From assembly GCA_027625915.1 (NCBI GenBank), contig JANTQA010000032.1, positions 7,254,001 through 7,318,000 of the forward strand: a DNA stretch of 64,000 nucleotides, in the 5' to 3' direction. The DNA is from Anaeramoeba flamelloides. Its lineage: Eukaryota; Metamonada; Anaeramoebidae. The notes under the pieces are model-generated. The model made no database searches. It was not told the DNA's origin and saw nothing but the letters and a program-made list of their open reading frames with translations. The translations under genes and the position numbers were made by a program. Positions 34,118 to 44,389 of the stretch are shown one piece after another. Within the stretch, counting starts at the first letter, position 1. Every line of letters starts with the position of its first letter.

Positions 34118-35080
34118 GCATTTTTTTTTTTTTTTTTTTTTTTTTATTTTGAAAGGAGGAAATCAATTTCCTCTTACAGCTGTTAGGTTTTCCGGAATTT
34201 AAAAGAATTGAGTAAAATCAAAGATTTTTCTCTATTCTTTTGAATCCTGGAAAACCTAGGCACTATTCCTAATTTCTAAAATTTTTGTTTAGATATTTAA
34301 ATAAAGAATCATAATTCTCTTTATCATTAACTAATGAAAAAATAAATGATGATTCTTTATTACGAATAATATCAAAGATATTATTCTTATTATTTTTGTT
34401 AATTTGAATGAAAACTTTAATCCAAATTATTCGATTTTCTTTATAGAATGGGCAGTCCCATATAAAAAAGATCGTATCTTCATCTGTATCTAGGTATAAA
34501 TATTTTTTGTATAAATTGTAAAATTTTGTTTTTGTTTTATTCTTATCATAAACATAAGAATATCTATTTGATTAAAACGTGAAATTTCTTATTTTTAAGA
34601 TGGAAGTAGAACCTTTCCATTTTAAATATTTTTTGTCATTAGGTTTTTTTTAATTTAACCGAATTGAGTAAAATCTTTGATTTTTCTCTATTCATTTGAA
34701 TTTTGGAAAAGCGCCCTTAGGTTTTCTTGAGTTTTCTGTTTATTTGTAAAATCGATAGATTTAACAGATAAATCAGAAAACCTCAAGAAAACCTAGACAC
34801 TTGAGGGCACTTGACGACACGACTGTTTATTTATATTGTTATTATATCTAATAATTTTTTAATATTCCTTGGCTATCCATCCAGTGCTATTTATTATTAA
34901 GTTTTCTCTAAATTGATTAAGATTTGCAGTAAGCAATTTTAAATTTTCTGTTTTCCAATTAATATTTTCGTTGTTTTCTTTGGAAAATAAAAAATAATCA
35001 TTTTGTTGATCATACAATTAACTGTATTTATGTGTGAAACTGCAAACAGAAAGGTAAAGGATTCATAATTATCATTTCTT
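34118..35080 (-). mobile_element. LINE remnant B, 3' half with poly(A) tail
   Basis: The minus strand carries the LINE C-terminus: DEDTIFFIWDCPFY near 34490-34445, followed by ENRIIWIKVFIQINKNNKNN and ending NYDSLFKYLNKNFRN plus stop near 34273. The 3' untranslated part holds one hairpin unit (34182-34260). The terminal hairpin GGAGGAAATCAATTTCCTC lies at 34155-34173, and an A-run of more than 20 is at 34120-34143. A second hairpin group lies upstream at 34620-34830. It has the same upstream junction sequence as in LINE A (CACGACTGTTTRTT). The copy is 5'-truncated near 35.08 kb, next to a poly-C run. Confidence 0.8.
34150..34830. repeat. Hairpin array B (two groups)
   Basis: Group 1, at 34182-34260, starts GTTAGGTTTTCCGGAATTTA and ends ATCCTGGAAAACCTAGG, with stem (T/C)CAGAATTTAAAAGAAT and inner AAAATCAAAGATTTTTCT. 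Group 2, at 34638-34830, starts with a decayed unit of the same type, then a CTTGAGTTTTCTGTTTATTT stem (34714-34796). It ends CCTAGACACTTGAGGGCAC and a short linker CTTGACGACACGACTG. Confidence 0.85.
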
Positions 35081-35083
35081 CGC

Positions 35084-35100
35084 CCGCCCCCCCCCCCTCC
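35084..35100 (+). repeat. Poly-C/G-rich tract
   Basis: A GCCCGCCCCCCCCCCTCCC-like run directly followed by a long T-run. Exceptional in this AT-rich window. The minus strand is G-rich and could form quadruplex-like structure. It sits at the apparent 5' truncation point of LINE B. Confidence 0.7.
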
Positions 35101-35279
35101 CTTTTTTTTTTTTTTTTCTTTTTGATTATGGTCCAACAAACTATTCTAGTCTTTGATTTTTTTTATATTATAATTTAAAAACATTGGAAATTCTTTATTT
35201 TAAAAGCTTTTTTAGTTCAACATTGCTTTAATGATTAATAAAAATATAAAAAAATTTTTTTTCTATTTTTTTTTTGTTA

Positions 35280-35730
35280 TGAATTGTTAAAAAAGGAAAT
35301 TAATTTCCTCTTACAGTAGTTAGGTTTTCTTGAGTTTTCTGTTTTATTTGTAAAATCTATAGATTTCCAATAGGTTTTTTTTTACTTTAGAAATAAACCG
35401 AAAATTTTAATAAATTTTCTGTTTATTTCTAAAGTAAAAAAAACCTAGAACACTTTCACAGATCAACAGAAAACCTTAAAAAAACCTAGAACACTTCACA
35501 AATAAAATAGAAAAGTAAAAAAACCTATAAAACTTCACAAATAAAATAGAAAACCTCAAAAAAACCTAGAACATTTAACAAATAAAACAGAAAACCTCAA
35601 GAAAAGAGGTTCTAAGTTTTTTTTTAATTTGAGAAATTAAAAAAAACCTAGGGACTCTATGAAACTTGTGTTATGTTTTTGTTAATTTAAGAAATAAACT
35701 AAAAATTTATTTAATTTTCAGTTTAATTCT
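35280..35730. repeat. Hairpin array C, with a 41-bp tandem repeat; interrupted by R1
   Basis: Begins with the LINE 3' motif GGAAATTAATTTCCTCTTACAG and GTTAGG. An outer stem (CTTGAGTTTTCTGTTTTATT) encloses a complete inner hairpin with stem CTTTAGAAATAAACCGAAAA. Then come four units of about 41 bp starting at 35444, 35485, 35524 and 35565 (each CCTAGAACACTTCACAAATA plus AAATAGAAAACCTCAAAAAA-like). A last hairpin (35655-35730) is cut by the R1 element and resumes at 36935. Confidence 0.85.
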
Positions 35731-35733
35731 TAA

Positions 35734-36934
35734 GGGGGAAAAGTACATTTTTCATTTTTTGAGTGCCACCATTTATGTGAAACTGTATTATTCAAATCAT
35801 TTATTTAGCCAAACACATTAATATTTTAATAAATACTAGAGTGGGAATATATCCTAGTATAAGATATTTTCATACCAACAAAAAAAACGCAAATCAAAAA
35901 AATGAAAAAATAGATCAAAAAAAAATAAATAAAAATCATTTATTACTTGATCTTATCTATAAGATTTTACACAATTACTTATTCTTTATTTGGTTTTAGT
36001 TTTAATTCTTTATGAAAAAAATTTTGTTTGGAAAATTTTTGATAAACAAATTACTGTTTATTTCGAAAGAATTTCCAAAATGAATACTGAATTCCTATTT
36101 TGATTTATATCATCTAATTCTAGTTTTAGTTCAGAAAATCAGAGATTTTTTTAATTCTTCTTCAGAATACGGGTTTATTGGACAAATTCGTTTGATTTTA
36201 TAATTATTTATTTTCAATTAAAATGAGAACTCAAAAAAATTCTGAATCTGATTGAAATTTGTTATTGAATTTTTCAATTATTTTGATTTGAATCTTTTGT
36301 AACTGTTTTTTGATTCCAAGAATTCAACCCCTTTATTTTAATTTTTGAAATAGTATTCCTTGTTTTGGCTTTGTTTGATAAAAATATTTTATTAAAGAAT
36401 TTTGAAAGCAAATTTGTCACAAAAGGTTTTTTCAAATGATAATAAATAGTAATGGGCCGAGAAATTCAAGGAAAAAAATAGTTTGTATTCAGACAAACTA
36501 AGAAGATAAAGAAAATCAATCTTCGAAAATAGGCTTTTATCGATTTTTTTTTTTTTAATTCTTGATTTCAACAAATTTATTTGGAATGGTGATCTTTTGT
36601 GTTTGGTCTTCTAAAAGAAAATATTTGTTTCAAATGCGCACCCTTTCGGGTATATTTTTTTGGTTTACTGTTTGATTAATTTCAATTGTTCGTATAAACA
36701 CATCTCTAGATCCAAAACCAAATTTAATAAAACGAAAAATTTGATCAAAAAAAATGTTCATAAAATTGAAAAATTTAAGATTCAACTCTGAATTACTTTG
36801 ATTCTTTTCATGAATAGACTAGCGGATGGCGTTTTGGTTTCAAAGTTTCAATATCTAGTGGCACTCAAAAAATATTTTTTCAGTAATGTTATCACAATTA
36901 AAATTTTTCAAAATGGTAAAATGTACTTACTTCC
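35734..36934 (+). mobile_element. Repeat family R1, copy 3 (1201 bp, TTAA-flanked)
   Basis: TTAA lies at 35730-35733 and 36935-36938. Inverted ends are GGGGGAAAAGTACATTTTTC and GGTAAAATGTACTTACTTCC, with subterminal inverted GAGTGCCAC and GTGGCACTC. It is inserted in the stem of a hairpin-array unit whose two halves pair again when the element and one TTAA are removed. Non-autonomous. Confidence 0.88.
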
Positions 36935-37165
36935 TTAAATTAAAAAAAAAATGCTGTTAGGTTTCCCAGAATTTAAAAGAATTTAGACGAATCTTTGATT
37001 TTACTCGAGTCTTTTTAATTATGGATACTCTAGGTACTTGAAAGTACTCTATAGTAATTTACCGGCACTTTCCAGTAAGTTTTTTTATTCAGTTCGAAGA
37101 ATGGAAACAAAAGTAAAGATTTTACTAAATTCATTTTAATTCTGGAAAAGCTAAGGGAAAATCCT
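36935..37165. repeat. Hairpin array C, continuation after the R1 insertion
   Basis: Completes the interrupted hairpin, then a unit starting CTGTTAGGTTTCCCAGAATT with linker TAGGTACTTGAAAGTACTCT and ACCGGCACTTTCCAGTAAG. Decayed toward the right. Confidence 0.7.
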
Positions 37166-38520
37166 GTTAAGGGGGTAGATAAACCATAAGACATGATAAA
37201 AATTTGAGAGAGATGAGATAAGAATATTTTATTTTAGTGGTGAGTGATAGTAGATTCTCAATAAATTTTTTTAAAAAAATTATTTGATATTTTTTTTTTA
37301 GTAATGTTAATCAATAAAAAAAAAATTGAATATATTGATAAAATATTTTTTTTTTTTATTTTTTATTAGTAAAATAAACTTAATTCCATTAATTTGGGTA
37401 CAGTTTAAACAGTGAAAGAATAACAATATCATGATTTACATCAAATTGGGAAATAATTTTGATTTAACAAACTATTTCATTTTTTGTCTTTTTTGTTTTT
37501 GTTTTCATTTTTTTTTTTTCAGTTACTTAATCTGTTTCGTTAGATCTGAAAATTTTTGATGATTGATAGATGTTTACTGTTGAGTTTCTTAAATTGAAAA
37601 ATCACATACAATTGGTCCATGGTATCTTATCATTAGATCGATCAACCATTTTTGGTGTACTTTTCACAAATCTACCAATCCATTTTTTGTTCAAACTCTT
37701 TCATTTCATCTCGTTTCCTTATTTTGGACACTCGTTTTGATTTTTTTATTTTATTTTGTTTTCTTTTATTTGGATGAAAATGATTACTTATTAAAACATT
37801 AATAATGTGTTATTTAAATGTGCTTTTATTTAACGGTTTGGAAAAATATAATAAATTGAGTTTTTGTTTTCCTATTTTTGATTTTAGATGTGTCCAAATT
37901 TTTGGGAATCGGGTTTAGTTTATTTTTAGGGAGAAGATAATTTTAGATTCTTAGAGTAAAATTTATAAGCTATTTTGTGGTTTACACTTTGATAACATAT
38001 AATTATATTCACTTCTCCAATTCCACTAAATCCAACTATTTAAAATCCTAATCAGAGATGTTTTGTTATAATTATTTTTTTTTGGAATCCTTCTAGCTAT
38101 TTAAGCCCCATTTATTTTTCATTTTGTGATTCTCTCAATAGTAGTGTTGTTGTTCATTTTAAACAAAATCCATTAATTCAAATGTCACAGATAAAAAAAT
38201 ATTTCTAATTTCTTTTTGTTGTCATGATTAAAAAAATTCAAAAATGATATGAAAAAAAAAAAAATGAAAAAATTAAATGCCAAAATAGAATGTTGAGAGA
38301 AGGATAAAATATAAGTCATAAAACATTCGAAACACTATTTTAAGCAATTCAACTCAACATTCTATTTTTACAATTTCTTTGAGACATTGAAAAAAAAAAA
38401 TTAAAAAATCTAATGAATTAAGCACTTTAAATAATAAAAATCTATGATGTATAATCAAAGTAAAAAATGTTATTTTCTGATCCTCCTCAGAATTGTAAAA
38501 AAGTGAAAAATTATCTTTAT
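37166..38520. other. AT-rich spacer with one isolated short hairpin
   Basis: No gene is recognised. A perfect arm pair AAATAGAATGTTGAG / CTCAACATTCTATTT lies at about 38285-38367 around a loop of about 55 nt. It is unrelated to the array hairpins by sequence. It could be a tiny MITE or the stem of a small RNA. Confidence 0.45.
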
Positions 38521-38524
38521 CGTG

Positions 38525-39290
38525 GCTACTCCCTTAAGTTCTATAGAGTGCAGTAGAGTACATAGGTTTTTTTTTCAATTTAAGAAATTAAAAAAAAACT
38601 TAACAATGGTTTTCTTGAGTTTTCAGTTTATTAGTAAAATTAATGGATTTTACAGAATTCTTTTAAATTTTATAAATTTTACGATATTTCTTTTTAACCC
38701 TGGAAAACCTAGGATGACACTTCTTTTAGCTTTTTTTTAAATTGGGAAATGAAAAAAAAATATCTGAAATTTTTTTTCTTTTGAATGCTGGAAAAGTGTT
38801 CTTATGTTTCATTGAGTTTTCTATTTATTTGTTTAATAAATTAATTTATTTTTCTAATAAAACAAAAATAAATCAAGAAAACCACCACCTAGTTTTTTTT
38901 TTTGATTTTTCTGTTTAATTGTGAAGTGTTCTAGGTTTTTTTTTGAGTTTTTCTATTTTATCTCAAAAGTGTTCTAGGTTTTTTTTTTACTTTTTGAAAT
39001 AAACTGACAATTTATTAAAATTTTCTGTTTAATTCAAAAAGTAAAAAAAAACTACAGTCAGTTTCACTTTTAAGGCACAAACTTTCAAGGAAATTTAAAG
39101 CACAAATAAAAATCTCAAATTAAAGCACAAAATTCAAATTCTAGTAAAATAATTTGTAAACTAAAAAATTGCAAATTTTGTGCCTTAATTTGAGATTTTT
39201 TTTGTACCTTAAATTTCCTTGAAAGTTTGTGCCTTAAAAGTGAAACTGACTGTAGAAAACTTAACAGAAATTAAAAAAAACGATGAACTC
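38525..39290. repeat. Hairpin array D
   Basis: Decayed units with the family borders TTAGGTTTT / AAAACCTAGG and CTAGGTTTTTTTT. Stems include TTGAGTTTTCNGTTTATT and ACTTTTTGAAATAAACTG paired with CTGTTTAATTCAAAAAGT (38985-39045). The array is interrupted by a TA-flanked MITE at 39055-39252 and then runs into the LINE C-terminal remnant. Confidence 0.75.
39055..39252. mobile_element. Near-perfect palindromic TA-flanked MITE, 198 bp
   Basis: Arms of about 85 bp, nearly identical, begin CAGTCAGTTTCACTTTTAAG and include GGCACAAACTTTCAAGGAAA. TA is duplicated at 39053-39054 and 39253-39254. The TACAGT... end is typical of Tc1/mariner elements. The strong arm identity and clean duplication mark it as one of the youngest insertions in the window. 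It sits in a hairpin-array arm. Confidence 0.92.
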
Positions 39291-39560
39291 TTAGGATTTG
39301 ACGACAGTTTCTTAATTTCAATTTTGTTGTTTAGAAATTTTGATAAACAATCATATTTTTTTTTTTCATTTCTTTTAATTATAAAATTTTTAACACACAT
39401 TTAATTTATTTTGAAATATTTGAGTGTTTTTTTATTCATTAATAGGTATTATGAGTATTTATTTGAATTAATTCTTGAATACAATTTTTTTATTTTTTCG
39501 ACATATCATAAATATTAAAAAGAAAATAATTGGTATTTTAAATAATTTTTAAAGTAAGGT
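39275..39560 (-). mobile_element. LINE C-terminal remnant E
   Basis: The minus strand reads YDCLSKFLNNKIEIKKLSS (39350-39295), matching YDSLFKYLNKNFRN in LINE B. Hairpin array D lies on its 3' side. Sequence beyond 39420 is shared with 49560-49735 (AAAGTAAGGTGATTTC). Confidence 0.6.
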
Positions 39561-39626
39561 GATTTCCTAAAACAAGTTAAATACTTACATAATTAGTATT
39601 TTAAAAAAATAACAATAAAATTTCAA

Positions 39627-40216
39627 TAATAAACCATTTTCTAATCAAAGGGGGGAAGTTTTATAATAGAAATAGAACATATTCTATGATTTTTATTCAT
39701 TATTCTTTTCAGAATAAAATTTTCAAATTTTAAACCTGATTATTTTTTCTCATTTAGCAAATTTTTTTTTATTTTTTTTGATCATTTTTTATCGTATTGT
39801 GAATTTTTTTTTTATTATGTTTTGAGTTTTTTTGTTTATTTTCCTTTATAAAAAAATTAAATTTAAAATAAAAAAATGTTTGAAACTCCAAATTAACATT
39901 TAGAATAGAGATGCTTTGTATTTTTTTAAAATTCATATATTTAAAATTCAAAAATCTTTGTTCAACAATTAATTTTTCAACAGAAATTAAGAAATTTTGA
40001 ACCAAATAAATGACTGAAAGGGGCCTAAAGATTTTTCACTTTTTTTTTTATTGAAATTTATGGTTTGTCAGGGTTTCCTTTTATGATTATTGACTCTAAT
40101 CTGAAGTTTATTATTGCTCTTATTTCTAAATAATCTTTGTTTGGTTGATTCTTATTAAAAAAAATTAAATTTTTCATTTTTGACTAGGAACACTTTGAGT
40201 GAAATGGAGTTTAGTT
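39627..40216 (+). mobile_element. Repeat family R2, copy 2
   Basis: Left end AAACCATTTTCTAATCAAAG and right end CACTTTGAGTGAAATGGAGT correspond to the inverted ends of 24805-25372 and 49747-50299. The internal AATGACTGAAAGGGGCC box is near 40009. No coding capacity. Confidence 0.65.
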
Positions 40217-41209
40217 GAAAAGTAAATTATTCATCAAATTTTATAATTAGTAGTTCTTGAGTATTAAAGGGTATATAGATTTTTGACAATTAATATTTTT
40301 CAGATGAGATAAAATTTTTGAAATGGGCGTATATTTATTATTGGCGTATATCAATATAGATTTAGATGTGAATATACAATTATTAATTATATATTTCCTA
40401 ATTAATATTATCATTTTTTTTTTATTTTGGGAATTTGAATTTTTTTAAAATATAATTAAACAATAAAGTTGGGATTTCTTTTTGGTTTAAATCTTAAATA
40501 AATTAAAATTATAATTTGATCAAGTGTTTCATCAGTTTTTAGGATATTCTATAAATATGGATTATTATTTAAAAATTTTATTACATTTTTATTTATCTCA
40601 AATATCAATTGAGTTGAAATATTTTTGATTTATATCAAATATAACTAAATTTAAAGATTAATTGAATACTTTTTATTGATTTAAACATTTATAATTCAGT
40701 ATATATTTTTTTTATTTATCTTATATTTTTTTAACAATATTTTTGCTTTTTCAAAGTTTATTTCTTCAAAATATTTTTTTTTCAAGAGATTATCTTTTTA
40801 TTTAAAGTTGTTTATTTTAATTGTTATAAAAGACGCCAATCTCTTCAATTCATTTTTTTTTTTTTTTTGTTACGATATATTATCTCAAAGTTAGGATATT
40901 ATAAAATTCTTTTGGAAAAATAGATGTAATTTGAAAAATGAAAAAAACAGGAAGAAAAAAAAACTTTTGGATATCAAAAAGCTCCAAAGATTAAAACTTC
41001 GAAACTGGTATAATTGTTTTAACAATAATAAAATTTCACAATCATTCTAAATTGGAAATTGTAAGTTGATCTTTTGCCATTTTGCTCTAAAAATATCCTC
41101 ATTCTTTGTTGATGTACTAAATTTATAAGATCTATTGTAAATTAGATAATATTTGATTTTAAATTGAAATTAGACACCTAAATAAAGATGAAACAAAAGT
41201 TTTTTCAAT
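40217..41209. other. AT-rich spacer
   Basis: No gene is recognised. A small direct repeat (GGCGTATAT twice near 40325-40350) is the only local structure seen. Confidence 0.4.
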
Positions 41210-41590
41210 TTCAAAAAGGAAATATTCAACTTAAGTACACGATCATTAAAAAAATATTCAAAAAAAAAAAATTAAAATTTGCAAATTTTTCACTTTTTAA
41301 TAAGTTCACAAATAAAAAAAACTATTGGTTAATAATAGATCTTGGATCAAATTTTATTTTTTCAAGATGTTTAACAATTAAAGTTCGGAAATCCAATTTT
41401 CCAGTTTCTCTCAAGATTTTTTTTCAAATTTAACAGTTAAAAATTTGACGAAAAAAATTTTTTTTTCACAGTTAAGTGGTTCTTTTATTATCTTTAAAAA
41501 GTATTTTTAATTTATTTAATATCTTTAAAAGAGATAACCGATTATCTTGCCTATTAAAGAATTATTTGTTCTTTAAAATTAGAAAAAATA
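41210..41590. repeat. Dispersed repeat R3, copy 1
   Basis: Homologous to 48840-49190. Shared blocks include GATCTTGGATCAAATTT, AGTTAAGTGGTT and TTAAAGAATTATTTGTTCTTT. In both places it runs straight into a hairpin array, so R3 may be an internal part of the LINE family or of the array element. Confidence 0.6.
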
Positions 41591-42175
41591 TTTTGATTTT
41601 TGATTTCTCAGTTTGTTTTTTTTTAATTTTTGAAATAAATCGAGAATTTCTTAAAATTTTCAATTTATTCCAAAGCTTAAAAAAAACTGCCTTTAGCTTT
41701 TTTAAGATTTAAAGGAATTGAGAAATATCTATATGTTTTTTATCGATTCTTTTCAATTCTGGAATTAAAAAAAATCTAGTCACTTGACGGCACTCTACAT
41801 CCAATGTTCGTTAGGTTTTTTTGGTTTTCCCGAATTCCTAAATTTTTATTGATTGTATAGATAAGACAGAAAAACTCAAGAAAAGTACAATTTGGCTTTT
41901 TTTAATTTTTGAAATTAACAGAAAATTAAATAAAATTTCGATTTATTTCAAAAATTGTAAAAAAACTACCGTTAGCTTTTCTAGGATTCGTAAGAATAGA
42001 GAAAAATCAAAGATTTTTATTGATTCTTTTCAATTCTGGAATAAAAAAAAACTAGGTACTCTAGGACACTCTACGAACACTTCTAGCTTTTTTTCCAGAA
42101 TTTGTAAGAATTAAGTAAAATCAAAGACTTTTATCTATTCTTTTGAATTCTGGAAAACCTAAGACACGAAATAAT
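41590..42175. repeat. Hairpin array E
   Basis: Several units: stem TTTTTGAAATAAATCGAGAA (41620), unit borders CCTTTAGC/GTTAGG/CCGTTAGC, and stems of the TCTAGGATTCGTAAGAATAG ... TCTTTTCAATTCTGGAA type around AAAATCAAAGATTTTT cores. Linkers read AGTCACTTGACGGCACTCTA and AGGTACTCTAGGACACTCTA. No LINE C-terminus is seen adjacent, unlike at most other arrays. Confidence 0.75.
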
Positions 42176-42855
42176 TATCAGGGATTTTTTTTCTCTATTT
42201 CGGTTTTATGATGAGTACAATGTTTTCAAAACTATTAGTTATTATCTTTTAAAGTAAATATCCCCAAGTTGAATTAAACTAATTTTCATTCTTCAGTTTA
42301 TTTGAAATTTCTTACCCCCCAAAAAAAAAAACACCTTTTTTTCTAGACTAGAGACTTTTAAAAATCGTAAAACTACCAGCAACAATTAATTCAACTCTCT
42401 CAAGATTTTTCACAATGGGGTATTGATTATATTTTTAAATAAACTATATATGGTAAAAGGAATGAAAGTAGTAGTTTTGTCTAACTTGGAATTTTTCAAA
42501 TTTATTTTTTCATACTAGTGGACTCTTACCTGAATGAAGAATTACAAATTAAATCAAAGGAAATGTAGAAAAAAATTGTATTTTTTTTTGATAAATTTAT
42601 TTTTTATGGTTTTTTACTTTCATTATTTTTCAATTATTGATGTTACCGGGACAATAATGATATATAGATCCTGAATGAAAAAGTTATAAATAAATGAACA
42701 CCAATAATAAGAAGAAAAAGAATAACAACAATAAGAATAATAATAATATATTATGGCATATTATATTATATTATATTATTTATCCTTTAACTTTTCTTTT
42801 GGGTTTTTCATTTTTTGATTTTTTTTTGATTATTTGAAAAAATTAAAATAAAGAA
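42176..42855. other. Spacer downstream of the small coiled-coil gene
   Basis: No gene. It holds an AATAAT/ATTATATT microsatellite near 42700-42780. Confidence 0.45.
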
Positions 42856-43302
42856 TTAATCAAATTTTTTCTCCATTTCAGTGAGTTCTTCATTTGTTTT
42901 TGCTAATAAAACTTTCATAATCTGATTATTAATCTTGCAATATTGTTTTAATAATTTGGTTGATATTTGCTTTTTCTGATCCAGAATGGAATAATCACTT
43001 GACATTGATTTCATTGTTGTTTTTTCTGTTTCGAGCCCTGTTAACCTTCTTTGTAATAATGTTTCAAGTTCATCATATTTTTGTCTTTGGATTGTTCTTT
43101 CCTTTTTTAAATAATCAATTGCATTTAATATTTCGATGTTTTTTGTCTCCAAAGTGTTTTCAAAAATTACCTCGATTTTATTGAGTTTTTCAATAAGATT
43201 TTGTTCATATTTTGAATTTGATAATGAACGGACTGCATTTTTCAGAAAAGTAACTTCATCATCAAAATCTTCTTCTGCTTCTCCATCTGTTTTTATTATC
43301 AT
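42856..43302 (-). CDS. Small acidic coiled-coil protein, 148 aa, uncharacterised
   Basis: A single-exon frame starting MIIKTDGEAEEDFDDEVTFL. After the acidic N-terminus, almost the whole chain (residues about 15-145) is heptad-like and rich in Leu, Ile, Lys and Glu (IEKLNKIEVIFENTLETKN, KYDELETLLQRRLTGLETEK), ending ELTEMEKKFD. There is no signal peptide, membrane span or zinc motif. Diverse composition and an acidic start support a genuine gene. Small two-helix coiled-coil subunits are found in kinetochore, dynactin and tethering complexes, but I cannot place it. Confidence 0.65.
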   Translation of the reverse strand: MIIKTDGEAEEDFDDEVTFLKNAVRSLSNSKYEQNLIEKLNKIEVIFENTLETKNIEILNAIDYLKKERTIQRQKYDELETLLQRRLTGLETEKTTMKSMSSDYSILDQKKQISTKLLKQYCKINNQIMKVLLAKTNEELTEMEKKFD

Positions 43303-44385
43303 GTTTATTTTTTTTATTTTTTTTATTTATTATTTTATTTTTATTTATTATTTTATTTTATTTTAAAAAGAAAATTTCAGAACAAGGTGAATTTTAATGA
43401 TTAAAAAAAAAAATTAGAATTAAATTTTTGGGACAAATAAACCCCCATTCCAAAATTTTGGACTCACCCAAAATCAAAAATAGGCAAAAAAAAAAACACA
43501 ATTTATCATATTTTTATAAACGTAATTCTAAAACCACATTTAAGTTACCCATTATTAATGTTTTTATAAGTAATCATTTTTATTCAAATAAAAGAAAAAA
43601 ATATAAAACGAAAAATAAAAAATCAGTGTGACCATAATCGACAAACAAACTCGATTTTGTATTTGACTTTGATTATTTTGAGAATTTAATACAAAAATTT
43701 ATTGGCTAATAAATGTTTTCATGCAAAATCCTCAAAAAAAAATGTAGAATTTGTAAATTTTTGTCTTTTTGCAATAGGTAATCTATTAAATGGTTTTTAT
43801 TGGATAAGATATTGAATTTTAATAGTACCCGTGTCTCAGTTTTAGATATTTCTTAATGGTGTTTGTTCTCTTGGGATTTATTGCAATATCTCAACCCAAA
43901 AATATGAAATATCTTTTGTAAAATAGTTAAATGGTTACCAGTTAACATGAATTTAGAAAATAGATTAAACTACAGTACAACTCTTATGAAAAAAATCCTA
44001 TTTTTGATTCTATTAATTTACTCTTTCAAGGGTTTTACTTTTTAAAATATGTTTTAAAATATTTTTTATCAATTAATTGAATGTGTTTTTAAAAGATAAT
44101 TCTTACAAATATCATTGGAAAGTGATATTTTCTTCTTCTTTTTCTATTTATATTTCTATTCTGTGATAGCAAGCCAGTTCTGGAGGAAGAATTAGTAATT
44201 AAGAAAAATGAGATCTTTCTTGGAATTGTAAATTTAATTTTTAGAAAATTATTAAACCATTCATTAACCACAACATTTACATTTTTGTTTTTCACAAAAA
44301 ATTCAAATTTCAGATAAAATTTCTCAATAAATTAAAAAAAGAAAAATTCATTTATTTTTTTTTTTTTTCATTAAAAAGCAAGTCT
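43303..44385. other. Spacer upstream of the small coiled-coil gene
   Basis: A TTATTTTATTT microsatellite at 43310-43362 lies immediately upstream of the start codon, probably in the leader or promoter. Nothing else is recognised. Confidence 0.4.
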
Positions 44386-44389
44386 TAAA

